A DNA stretch of 64,000 nucleotides from Colias croceus (taxonomy: Eukaryota > Arthropoda > Insecta > Lepidoptera > Pieridae). Position 1 is the stretch's first letter, and each line of letters starts with the position of its first letter. Shown here one piece after another: positions 35,960 to 46,626 of this stretch. The DNA lies in contig NC_059545.1 of NCBI RefSeq assembly GCF_905220415.1, positions 9,682,001-9,746,000 of the forward strand. The letters are read 5' to 3'. The notes beneath the pieces are model-generated. The model had not been told where the DNA came from. It was given only the letters and a program-made list of their open reading frames with translations, and did no database searches. Made by a program: the position numbers and the translations under genes.

Positions 35960-36560
35960 TCCCAAAATCTCTATGGTCTCCGGGACCTGTAGAGTTAATT
36001 GGAACAATCCTTGTAGACGAAAAGATAATTGTCTAACTAGAAGGCTGTAGCTCATTCTGTGGCTTTACTAAAATCTCCATGGTCTCCGAGACCTGTGAAG
36101 TTAAATTATTAGAATAATCCTGATAGTTTAACTAAATCAGAGGGCTGTGGCCCCTTTTGTGATTGGAGTGCCAATCAAGCTCTACCAATATCTCCATGGT
36201 CTCCGCGACCTGTGAAGTTGAATTGGAATAGTCTTGTCAATCAGGCTTTACCAAAACCCCCATGGTCTCCGCGACCTGTGAAGTTGAATTGGAATAGTCC
36301 TGCCAATCAGGCTTTACCAAAACCTCCATGGTCTCCGCGACCTGTGAAGTTAAATTGGATTAGTCATGGTAGACCCAAAAGATAATTGTCCAACTAAATC
36401 AGAAGGCACTTTATGTGGCTGTAGTGCCAATTACGCTTTTCCAAAATCCTCACAGTCTACAAGACCTGTGAAGTTAATTTTGCAACGGTCTCAATAGACC
36501 AAAACTTAATAGCTTAAATAAAACAGAAGGAGGGCACCTCCAGCCTGTAGGGTCTCCGCG
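35960..36560. repeat. Degenerate tandem array with GGTCTCCGCGACC core
   Basis: Seven or so monomers share a core CCATGGTCTCCGCGACCTGT followed by GAAGTT and AATTGGAATAGTC. The three best copies (cores at 36198, 36264 and 36330) have an exact 66-bp period; outer copies are spaced about 95-123 bp and are diverged. The core itself can fold (GGTC/GACC). Confidence 0.75.
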
Positions 36561-37975
36561 ACCATTTGAAATGGCTGCCATATGCAGGCAGAAAATAGGC
36601 CAATGATGCCTGATTGTACAAGCCAATCCTGGCCTTGTGAGAATCTCATTACTGTTACCAATGATGTCTAATTTTACCAGACAATCCTGGCTTTGTAAAA
36701 ATTTAATTACCGTTATAATCTGTGATATGTATCAAAATTACCTGGTTAATACCTAGGTGTTTAGGTGTCTCAGGTTGAATATCAACTTGGCGGAGCCATC
36801 AGCTCTTATTGCCAGAAGCATATCTGAATGTAAGTATGGCATATATTTTTCTGGGTCTTTCTGGACACAGTTCTTTCAGCATAACCATACTAAGCTAATC
36901 ATGGCTAAGGACACCTTGTACATATTTTCAGTACATATTTTTGTATAAGATACAAATAAAAAATACAAAGATTTTGGTTACTTTACTGTTGATATTATAG
37001 AATTGTTATCACACCTGAGTGTTAATTTTAAGGCAAGCTCTTTCACTTAAGTAAGAAAGGAACTAGATAAACAACATTATCATCGGTAACATTATAACCA
37101 AGAATGATCTCATTCAACTGTTCGGGGATACAGTAAATATGGGTCCTTGATGATGATAATGTATATAAACATATCTACCTCTTATAATCTGCAATGTCTA
37201 TTTCTTATGATTTTTCACTACTATTCAAATAAGTACCCATAGAATCAAAGCTTATTCTGGTATCAATTGGCTATGAAAATAAGCTCCTTATGTTAAGAAT
37301 TATTTACCATAAGATAAATTAGGTAATCTCAACTTGCAGTAATAAGTAGCTCTTACTGAATATTGTGTGAGACTGTTGCTCATATTATACACTCTATATC
37401 ATATCCTATAATAAGTAATGTAAAATCTATATGTGACATGTATCAATATTGAAATAATATTAAAATAGTTAATTAACAATTTCTTCTCTTTAGAATATTG
37501 TGATAGACAGGTTTTGTAACTAACTATCTAAAATCTAAGTACATCTTAATTGTCTTGAATTATTTATGTAGTCAGTGGGCACTAAGTAGTAGGTACTCAC
37601 TTTTGTTGAGGTAGTTACAATTGAATGGTCTAAGTGATTGAGATGCCTCACTACCTGCTGAGTGCTGGGGCTCGTTAGCCAGAGGGGATCACGGTGGATT
37701 CCTTATACCTAAGTACCTTCTACCTAGGTAGCCTAACGCTATTTCACAAGTCTGGTTAAAAGCAATACTTGACACAGTAACCAATGTGCCTGTGTATGAT
37801 AAAGAAACCCGATGATAATGTAGTGATCTCATTATAGGCATGCATTGTGTTTTATTAATTACCTACATCTAAATATTGATGTATTTGTGTCAAATACTGT
37901 GAAATGTATGCCACGTGCTGGATGAAAATCTATGCACGAGTCCGGACATGTTCTGACAAGTTTGATTGTACTTAC

Positions 37976-38069
37976 GGAATTTCTCGTCTCCCGGTCTCTT
38001 GGGCAGTGACGAACCATTACTTCTCTCGTCCTCCGAGGACGAAAAAGAGTTCCCGCCACTATTATACAT
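37976..38069 (-). CDS. Candidate short first coding exon (unrecognised)
   Basis: On the minus strand an ATG at 38069 opens MYNSGGNSFSSSEDERSN, then GSSLPKRPGDEKF, 31 codons plus one base. It ends exactly at a consensus donor C|GTAAGT (37975-37970). The serine/acidic composition and codon choice look more protein-like than the surroundings. It lies about 200 bp inside the 38.27-38.43-kb inverted end, where a transposon's first exon would be expected. No following exon was identified and the ATG context is weak. An opposite-strand frame is also open here. Treat it as a hypothesis; function unknown. Confidence 0.28.
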
Positions 38070-38267
38070 ACCAAAGCACCGGTTTTCGAATTTCCTTCCG
38101 ACAACGTGGTCTTTTGTGTTTCATATTGGAACTAATTCCGTTTTTCACTAGAAAAACACTAAAATTTAACGCGTGTGTGTTTTATCACACTTAATATTCG
38201 AGAATTATAATTATATATATTCGAATTCGAGAATTATATTCTGCGCGATGTTATTGCGCACGAATTC

Positions 38268-38455
38268 ATAAACGCTATGGAGCTTGGAAGATGACAGCGC
38301 TTCAAAGGCGATGATGACAGATGCCATACTAGGGACGCGCTCTTGCTAGTGAGGTGAAAGATCCATCGATATTTGGTAAGGTGACCCAATTTGCATAGAG
38401 ATATATAGGATTCATAGACTGCTTTCTTCATCCAACGCTGTGTGTTTTAGAAAGA
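38268..38455 (-). repeat. Right member of the 5-kb-spaced inverted repeat
   Basis: Reverse complement of 33205-33370, extended outward through CCAACGCTGTGTGTTTTAG and AAAGACACATAATATT. The latter matches 33455-33490 rather than 33181-33205, so the left side has been rearranged. Confidence 0.85.
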
Positions 38456-38697
38456 CACATAATATTATAAATGCAAAAGTTTGTGAGGATGGATGTATGT
38501 GTATGTGTAGTTATGTATGTTTGTCACTCTTTCACGCAAACTACTGAACCGATTACAATAAAATTTAGCATTGATATAGAGGGTAACTTAAATTGACACA
38601 TAGGACAGGTTTTATCCCGGAAATCTAGCGGGAACGGAAACTATACGGGTTTTTATTTGAAAACGCGGGTGTAGCCGCGGGCGGAAAGCTAGTATAA
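38456..38697 (+). repeat. Short dispersed repeat, family A
   Basis: AATATTATAAATGCAAAAG to GCGGGTGTAGCCGCGGGCGG and AAAGCTAGTATA. It abuts the inverted repeat directly. Confidence 0.8.
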
Positions 38698-40092
38698 TAT
38701 AAAACGCAATAGATTAACATCTTAATAAATCTTGATTGAAACGTAAAGTTCTTGGAAGCGTTATTTTTGTTTAGTCTGTACGCGTGACAACGTAAACATT
38801 GTTTTATTAGCGTTTAATTATATATTTGTGGCTTGAAATAAAGCAGTTTGTTCTATGAATAAACGTGAATCTGTTTTATTGCGTGTTTGTTACTCGATTT
38901 CGGAAAAACAAGTGTAATTGTTTACAACTAGTTTTAGGTATGGTACAATCGCTTGACAAAAATAAAACACATGTAGGTAACTAACTAATAAAGTGGGGCT
39001 TTTATTTCGGGTGTTTGTTTTGAAAAGATAAATGTATGTTTGTTTGTATGTGTATGTATGTTATATAATAAATTTGAATTTGAATTTGAATATTTCTCTC
39101 GCGCGCTCTATTGTCTTGTTACTCGTTGCCATTTGCAAAAAAGGCCGAATTATTACATACTGATTTTCCTTTCTGTAACGTTGTAATAAAGAGTTATAAA
39201 TAAATTAGCAGTTATAGATTATAGAAGTGCATTAACCACATAGAGAGAACCGACATAAGACTGCTTTGTAAGTGATTGATTATACGTTCGAACGAATGCT
39301 GTAAAGGCAGTGGATTATTACCCTTTGAAAAAGGGAAGAGCGATCACGGGATAAAAATTTAGTATATAATAATTTATTGAACTATATTATTGTGTGTTTG
39401 CTTGTGTGAAATCGATAAGCTCCCAAACTACTGGACTGACTTATTTAAGAGTTTAAAACTACATTATTCCTAAGTGATATAGTATAGGCTGTACTTAATT
39501 TCGTTTCTCTTTAGAATACGGTAATCTTATGAAGTAGAGTTCTAGGGATTTTAACTCTGAACAACAAGAAGGAACTTCTCCGTATAACATTGAAAATAAT
39601 ATGAGGTACGATTACATTGAAAATTCAAACAGCATGATCAATTCAAATTGCACTACCTGTGATTAAATAAACAACACAATAACACACAAAACAGACAAGG
39701 TTTTATCTTAATCTCTCCACATTTCTAAGGTTGAACATCAAAAGAAAAAACGGAGAATTTCTTTCACAAAGCCACATTGCGTCTCGTTAAAAACGGATTT
39801 GAAATACCCACTTAAAGCTGTACATCTTGAGCGTTTCACGTATTTTGGATGAAAAATTATTACGTTGATGTAATCATATTTTAATGTTACAGGTTTTAAT
39901 GTGTGGTGAATATGTCGGGAAATGTTATAATATGTAAATTTGTTTGAGGATGTTTTTTTTTATTTATTAAATACTCAATTCAGTACTACAACAATATTTT
40001 CAAAACAAAATCTAGCAAGGGCTTAGTGTTTATAAATATTTTTCTTGAAATAAGGCCATAGGTTCTGTAGTAGGTAAAGTACTTTATGAAAC
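38698..40092. other. AT-rich intronic DNA
   Basis: A short (TTTGAA)n tract lies near 39069-39092. Nothing else recognised. Confidence 0.4.
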
Positions 40093-40095
40093 TTA

Positions 40096-40270
40096 GGACT
40101 GATTTTTCAATCCTTGGTTAAAACTTATTCATCGAATAACGTATTAAACTACCATTTCAAAAATGTATTCTAATTGTCCGTATTTGACAGTTTACAGGTG
40201 ACATTTTAAAATGTTCGTGTAATACTTTATTAGACGTATAAATTTTAACCAAGGATTGAAAAATCGGCCC
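40096..40270. mobile_element. 175-bp MITE, PIF/Harbinger-like, copy 1
   Basis: Inverted ends GGACTGATTTTTCAATCC and GGATTGAAAAATCGGCCC, with TTGGTTAAAA/TTTTAACCAA continuing the arms. Flanked by TTA on both sides (40093-40095 and 40271-40273). A second copy, about 95% identical, lies at 61625-61792. Confidence 0.87.
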
Positions 40271-40273
40271 TTA

Positions 40274-42691
40274 AAAGTTAATATCTATTCCTAACAATAA
40301 AAGAAACGATCAAATATTTATTCTATAAAAATACTGAAGATCAAACAACAAAATATAAACTATGAATCGAAAAAGAAATATCACATAAAATTTCGAAAAG
40401 CCATTTCATATTTTTCACTTAAACCCTTAAAGAGTACGTTTAAAGGCATATTTTCAAAGTATGTTAATTAAGCCTATTCAAACATTACATGTACTCCACA
40501 AATACTCTGTGCGAACTCGGCTTTACAAGTTGACGTTACGCTTGGCTAAGCGTTAATACGAAGCTCATATTTTGTATAAATTGTATAATATCTAGCAATG
40601 TGGTTAAATACCTCAGAATGCCTCGTTTTAATTGGAAAATTCCGTCGTAGATATGTATATACCTAATTAAAGTGTTTGTTTTAACTGATTAGCTTGTTTC
40701 GTAGATTGTGAAATTATTCTTAGAACAAGGATAAATAAATATTTTTAAATGAAGTTTGGTTTGTTTATTAACTTATACTTTATTATTTAGAATTTACTTC
40801 TAGGTTTTTAAGGTTAGTTCCAACACAATGATCGTTCGTAATTCCATCAGGACTTTTACCATTAACAGATGAAATTTCTTAGTTTTTACTGGAAAATCAT
40901 TATTAGATTGATTACAATAAGGGCCCATCTTCAATTTAGAAAGATACTTTACCAAATATTTCTTAGTATAAAGTTTTTTGCGATGAACAGAATCATTTCT
41001 ATCGGAACAAATACTCGTTTATTTTTGGGCCATATATGAACCTAGGCACCTTTTATTTAAACCATGTTCAAAGAGATAGTTGCTCTATATCGTTTCACGA
41101 TCACAATCACTCTATGATGAAGGATATAAAAGTAAAAAGAACCTTTCATGTGAGCCGACAAAATTGATTGAAGTTAAAAGAAAAAGACACCATATCTGTA
41201 TTGAAAACTGTCGGAATTTCAGGATAATATTTCATAAATATTTTATGGGAAATGTTTAATAGTTTTTAACTCGTTTATACATCCTCGTGACCATGGATAA
41301 AATCGCCAGAAGATTTATCATAAAAATTCATGATAAAAAATCTTCATCAAAAAGAAGATTAACCAACGTGTAACAACGAAAAAGTAACTGAAGCTTTCCA
41401 AGAATCATAATTGTTAAGAAAAGCTCTCACCTTTTTTTTCTAAATTTTCTTCTAAAGCAACTTTTGCAGAAAAGTAAACATAATTTTAATTCATAGTTTT
41501 ATAAATATTTCATAGAACAAAATGGTCTCTTTATATTCCATTTGTAAGCAACATCTCAAGCCAATTAAATACAAGTATAAATAATGGATATTCCCGTCAC
41601 TCTCACACCTATGGCGTTAAAACGGGACGGCATTATTTAACTTTTCAAAGTCGCTTTCATGAATAAAGTGTTTTTTACGTTACGTTATAATGTGGTCTTT
41701 TTTGTTAGTATAAAAGATGAAAAGGACATAATAAGATTGGCATTTTAATTTCTTATTTACATAAAATGATTGAAGTGTTCTTTGATTTAAGTATTTATTT
41801 TATGCAAAAGAACGGTGCGGTTTATTTATGTCATCTGTAGTAGCCTATAAAGGGTGTTTATAAAAGCCAACCAATTATCTTCAGACTGCATTTTCATATT
41901 ATCGCGCGACAGCTGCTGTTACAAAACCAATATAACGAAATATACATAATATTCAATAATATCAAGAATATTCATAATATCCTCCATGTTTAATATACCT
42001 TATATTCAACGCACATAAACAACATCTGTTAAAACATTACCAATTCACACACAGTAGGTACATTGCTCAAATAATTAATATCAATTTCATTTATTGCCTA
42101 TTCTATTAAACATTAAGTTACCGATAAATATTTGTGAACTCGTGAAACAGATATACATTTTCAGACATGCTGAAAAGAAACAGATATAATATATCCGCAG
42201 TGAAAATTGCTCTTATTGAAGGCATTGGATAACAACGCACAACGCACTGTAACAATTAAATAGTAAATATCAAATAATTTTTTTTATTGGACGAAGATGA
42301 AAATAAATTAATTTTTAATTAATTACAAAACTTTATCTTCATTAAATAGATAGATTTATGTATTACAGTTTAATTCTTTCCATCCCCATTTTCACTTATT
42401 ATGAGTTTTTTTGCTCAACAAAAAGTATGTATTATTTCCTAATAAATGGTAAATTTAATTTTCTTAATTTTTAGCCCAGGAGTTTAAGGTGTCATTTATG
42501 GTACTCTCGGGTCGGGGGATCAGTAACTTAAACAAGACAAATGACGTCATTAGAGAAGGGTTCTCAAGCACTGCAATTACTGTTTATCAATCCATACCCA
42601 ATATAATATTTAACTTGCTCTCTATGGGCGAGATTATAAAAATTATTTCTCAGTTCTAGGTACATATTACCTACAATCTACATTATTAATT
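40274..42691. other. AT-rich intronic DNA
   Basis: No gene or repeat recognised. Confidence 0.4.
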
Positions 42692-42888
42692 ACTAGCTTA
42701 CCGCCCGCAGCTTCGCCCGCTTTGTCTAAAACCTAATAAATTATATACTAAAACCTTCCTCTTGAATCACTCTATCTATTAAAAAAACCGCATCAAATTC
42801 CGTTGCGTAGTTTTAAAGATTTAAGCATACAAAGGGACATAGGGACGGAGAAAGCGACTTTGTTTTATACTATGTACCTAGTGATAAT
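42692..42888 (-). repeat. Short dispersed repeat, family D
   Basis: Reverse copy from TACTAGCTTACCGCCCGCAG and CTTCGCCCGCTTTGTC to GCGACTTTGTTTTATACTAT and GTACCTAGTGATA. Confidence 0.85.
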
Positions 42889-42919
42889 ATTGTCCCGGCA
42901 AAAATTGTCTTGCCTTACT

Positions 42920-43095
42920 CTTATCACTTAGAGGTATGAAAAACAGATGTTAGCTGATTCTCAGATCTAGGTACCTACCCAAGAACTGAGAATCAGCCAA
43001 CATCTATTTTTATAGGCACACAAAATTTCATGAGAATCAGTCCAGCCGTTTCGGACTAGTATGGCAACTAACATTGTTACACGAGAACTTTGTAC
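42920..43095. repeat. Lepidopteran repeat fragment with 20-bp hairpin
   Basis: AGATGTTAGCTGATTCTCAG (42945) pairs with CTGAGAATCAGCCAACATCT (ending 43005) with one G:U position and a loop of about 21 bases. It is followed by ATTTCATGAGAATCAGTCCA and GCCGTTTCGGACTAGTATGG, which I recognise as a common lepidopteran repeat. Confidence 0.6.
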
Positions 43096-43216
43096 ATATT
43101 GAAACATTATCTCTATCTAAATAAAAGGGCGCATGGTTAACTCTAGTTATGTACTAGTTATTATTCTTTGGCATGGTGCAATGGGATCAAAGCCACGGTA
43201 AGATCTAGTTCAATCT

Positions 43217-43462
43217 AATCCATACTAATATTATAAATGCGAAAGTAACTCTGTCTGTCTGTCTGTTACTCAATCACGCCTTAACTACTGAACCAATTTG
43301 CATGAAATTTGGTATAGAGATATTTTGATACCCGAGAAAGGACATAGGCTACTTTTTACCCTGGGAAATAGGATAGGTTTTATCCCGGAAATCCCACGGG
43401 AACGGGAACTATGCGGGTTTTTCTTTGACTGCGCGGGCGAAGCTGCGGGTGGAAAGCTAGTA
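43217..43462 (+). repeat. Short dispersed repeat, family A
   Basis: Full copy from AATCCATACTAATATTATAA to GCGGGCGAAGCTGCGGGTGG and AAAGCTAGTAT. Nearly identical in layout to 58381-58622. Confidence 0.85.
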
Positions 43463-44010
43463 TTTCATATAAATCTGGTTACCTTTGTATACAGCTTATT
43501 GCGCTTTCCAAGAAAATTTGCATTATTAGCTGCTATGATATTATGATACGAAATAAGGTCTTATTGAAAATTTTTTAGTAGATACTTTACTTCTTTGGAA
43601 TGCTCATCAGAATGATGTCTAGTTTACTGTAATTTGAAAGGTAGTAAAATAGAAATATTACTAAGAAAGATTTGATATTCTGTTTATTTTCATGGAACGA
43701 TTTAAATTAAGAACTTGACCGTTTTTTTAAACTTCTTTAACCAAAACTACATCTTTTCCGTATCTAATACACGCTTTTTTATTTAGCCTTTACTTGTGTA
43801 AGTAGGTACTTCAAACATAAATCTTCAATAAGAAATTATTTTACGTTAATCGAATTTTAAACTACATTTCAAACTCACGCACGTCCAATTTCTTTCTAGA
43901 TGGATTTTCAGATCAATTTACCGCACAAAGCCATAATATTATTTGAACTTAACAAGTTCTACGCTTTAATTTCTCTAGCATTATATATGTTACAGTCAAA
44001 ACCCTGAACC

Positions 44011-44196
44011 AGTCAATAACGTTATTGACCGGTAAAATCAGTTAATAAGGATATTGACTAAGGGCGTCGGTTAATATCCTTATTAACTGATTTTATCTGA
44101 TTAAACCAGTTAATAACGTTATTGACTAAGGGCATCGGTCAATATCCTTATTAACTGATTTTAAGTCGAGACATCTAGTCAATATAGGTTTTAACC
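44011..44196. repeat. Six 20-bp dyad modules in the palindrome's left end
   Basis: Modules at 44011, 44040, 44069, 44108, 44137 and 44177 share the form RGTYAATA..(4-5 bases)..TATTRACY. The first contains the perfect 18-bp palindrome GTCAATAACGTTATTGAC. Start-to-start spacings are 29, 29, 39, 29 and 40. The same set occurs inverted in the right arm (about 45889-46074) and in copy 2. Confidence 0.85.
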
Positions 44197-44406
44197 GACG
44201 TGCCCAGTCAAAACTCATAAAAAGTTAAGGACGTTCGTGAAATTATACTAGAAAATCATTTAAAAAGATTCATAGAACTTTTTAAAGTGCAATATTTAAG
44301 AGTTTTATGTTTTATTAATTAATTCGGGGTATTGTTTGTAAACTGCAACCGCGCGAGAATACGTGCCCCAAAATATTTTTGAAGATGGCAATTGTGTTTT
44401 AATAAC

Positions 44407-44490
44407 AACTAGGTTTCTGCCCGCAGCTTCGTCCGCGCAGTCAAAGAAAAACCGCATAGTTTCCGTTCCCGTGGGATTTCCGGGATTGCG
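44407..44490 (-). repeat. Family-A repeat end captured in the palindrome's left arm
   Basis: AACTAGGTTTCTGCCCGCAG to CCCGTGGGATTTCCGGGATT: only the GC-rich half of a family-A repeat, cut off after GGGATTGCG. The mirror copy is at 45597-45682 and both are duplicated at +3252. Confidence 0.85.
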
Positions 44491-44499
44491 TTAGTTTCT

Positions 44500-45006
44500 G
44501 ATTTGATGGAGTGACCTGCAGGTGTACTTCGAAGACTGCTACTGGAACTATTATACGAGTAGAGCTAGGTGTGCCGAGTTTGGGCTCGTTTTGTTAGTTA
44601 ATATGTTGAGACCTTACCTCCGGACTTGATGGAGTGACCTGCAGGTGTACTTCGAAGACTGCTACTGGTACTAATAGACGAGTAGAGCTAGGTGTGCCAA
44701 GTTTGGGCTCGTTTTGTTAGTTATGTTGAGACCTTACCTCCGGACTTGATAGAGTGACCTGCAGGTGTACTTCGAAGACTGCTACTGGAACTAATAGAAG
44801 AGTAGAGCTAGGTGTGCCGAGTTTGGGCTTGTTTTGTTAGGTACGTTGAGACCTTACCTCCTGACTTGATGGAGTGACCTGCAGGTGTACTTCGAAGACT
44901 GCTACTGGAATTAACAGACGAGCAGAGCTAGATTTACCGAGTTTGGGCACGTTTTGTTAGTTATGTTGAGACCTTACCTCCGGACTTGATGGAGTGACCA
45001 GCAGGT
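44500..45006. repeat. 120-bp tandem repeat, left array
   Basis: About four units (123, 120, 120 and 120 bp) with GGAGTGACCTGCAGGTGTAC, TTCGAAGACTGCTACTGG, GAGTAGAGCTAGGTGTGCCG and GTTTGGGCTCGTTTTGTTAG. The array ends at 45006, where the inverted right array begins. No long frame is open because TTAG stops recur in every unit. Confidence 0.93.
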
Positions 45007-45585
45007 ACTAACAAAACGAGCCCAAACTCGGCACACATAGCTCTACTCGTCTATTAGTTCCAGTAGCAGTCTTCGAAGTAAACCTGCAGGTCACTCCATC
45101 AAGTCCGGAGGTAAGGTCTCAACATAACTAACAAAACGAGCCCAAACTCGGCACACCTAGCTCTACTCGTATAATAGTTCCAGTAGCAGTCTTCGAAGTA
45201 CACCTGCAGGTCATTCCATCAAGTCCGGATGTAAGGTCTCGACATAACTAACAAAACGAGCCCAAACTCGGCACACCTAGCTCTACTCGTATAATAGTTC
45301 CAGTAGCAGTCTTCGAAGTACACCTGCAGGTCATTCCATCAAGTCCGGAGGTAAGGTCTCGACATAACTAACAAAACGAGCCCAAACTCGGCACACCTAG
45401 CTCTACTCGTCTATTAGTTCCAGTAGCAGTCTTCAAAGTACACCTGCAGGTCACTCCATCAAATCCGGAGGTAAGATCTCAACATAACTAACAAAACGAG
45501 CCCAAACTCGGCACACCTAGCTCTACTCGTATAAAAGTTCCAGTAGCAGTCTTCGAAGTACACCTGCAGGTCACTCCATCAAATC
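45007..45585. repeat. 120-bp tandem repeat, right array (inverted)
   Basis: Five units in reverse orientation (ACTAACAAAACGAGCCCAAA ... CCTGCAGGTCACTCCATCAA), period exactly 120. Units differ by a few bases (CTCGTCTATTAG or CTCGTATAATAG). Confidence 0.93.
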
Positions 45586-45596
45586 AGAAACTAACG

Positions 45597-45682
45597 CAAT
45601 CCCGGAAATCCCACGGGAACGGAAACTATGCGGTTTTTCTTTGACTGGGTGGGCGAAGCTGCGGGCAGAAACCTAGTTGTTA
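45597..45682 (+). repeat. Family-A repeat end captured in the palindrome's right arm
   Basis: Mirror of 44407-44490, from CAATCCCGGAAATCCCACGG to GCGGGCAGAAACCTAGTTG, with a few arm-specific differences (TGGGTGGGCGAAGC). Confidence 0.85.
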
Positions 45683-46626
45683 TTAAAACACAATTGCCAT
45701 CTTCAAAAATATTTTGGGGCACGTATTCTCACGCGGTTGCAGTTTACAAACAATACCCTGAATTAATTAATAAAACATAAAACTCTTAAATATTGCACTT
45801 TAAAAAGTTCTATGAACCTTTTTAAATGATTTTCTAGTATAATTTCACGAACGTCCTTAACTTTTTATGAGTTTTGACTGGTCACGTCGGTTAAAACCTA
45901 TATTGACTAGATGTCTCGACTTAAAATCAGTTAATAAGGATATTGACCGATGCCCTTAGTCAATAACGTTATTAACTGGTTTAATCAGATAAAATCAGTT
46001 AATAAGGATATTAACCGACGCCCTTAGTCAATATCCTTATTAACTGATTTTACCGGTCAATAACGTTATTGACTGGTTCAGGGTTTTGACTGTAACATAT
46101 ACAATAATGGTCTTTCCTTTAATAGAATAGTTCGTAACTGACTCAAGGAGTGAGTTTCCTTGCGTGTTGTGGCTTATCTGACGAATTTATTTTATTTCTC
46201 TCCTAAATTTATTGCTACCGACATGTTATAAGGAAAGCGCCAAATTACGTGTTTCGTGTTCGCTGATTACTATGTTTGTTTTATTTATTGTTTGTTTATT
46301 CTCTTAGACGTAATAATGCAGGTTATTTTTGGTGGTTACTACTTCCTACTTCTTTGTATTGATAGGTTGACAAAATGCTACGCGCTTTATAGGTTTAGGT
46401 CTTCATAAAGGTTAGGCCTTCAACAAGACAAGTCAATAATATCTAGGTATGCTGCCAGTTTAATAATTTATAAGTATTAGGTACACAGACATACATTAAG
46501 ATAGACTACGCGAGTGTATGTACTTCCCGTGTCCAAACTAAGCATAAAACGCTTGCTTGACGCTTACCTACACTCATTCCGCGCTTGCAGTTCGCCAAGG
46601 AAAGACGTGAAACGGAATAGAGTAAA

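Larger units (their letters stand above)
33463..38267. other. Unresolved interior of the 33.1-38.5-kb inverted-ended segment
   Basis: Bounded by inverted copies (33205-33370 and 38268-38431). Contents: AT-rich DNA (33.5-34.1 kb); a moderately GC-rich stretch (34.15-36.7 kb) with T(18) and C(10) runs near 34660 and 34790; a degenerate tandem array (35960-36560); and AT-rich DNA to 37.8 kb. A short serine/acidic candidate exon lies on the minus strand at 37976-38069. Minus-strand frames at 35059-35274 and 35421-35657 resemble nothing I can name. It could be a decayed large TIR transposon or two insertions of the same small element in opposite orientation. Confidence 0.45.
43988..46097. mobile_element. 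2110-bp palindromic (foldback) element, copy 1
   Basis: Begins TGTTACAGTCAAAACCCTG and ends with its reverse complement; flanked on both sides by TATA (43984-43987 and 46098-46101). The left arm (to about 45006) and right arm are about 98% inverted-identical. Each arm has, from outside in: six 20-bp dyad modules, AT-rich sequence, a captured family-A repeat end, and an array of a 120-bp unit (four copies left, five right, opposed). There is almost no spacer at the centre. TGTNR ends with a 4-bp target match are described for Ginger-type DNA transposons, so a non-autonomous Ginger-like foldback is my tentative class. A TA target cannot be excluded. Confidence 0.85.

Noticed and set aside
37859..38104. 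81-codon minus-strand frame
   Set aside because: It reads through the GTAAGT donor in a different frame from the candidate exon and has no domain.
44500..45585. CRISPR array
   Set aside because: The 120-bp units are whole-length tandem repeats without unique spacers, lie in an eukaryotic palindrome and have no cas genes nearby.
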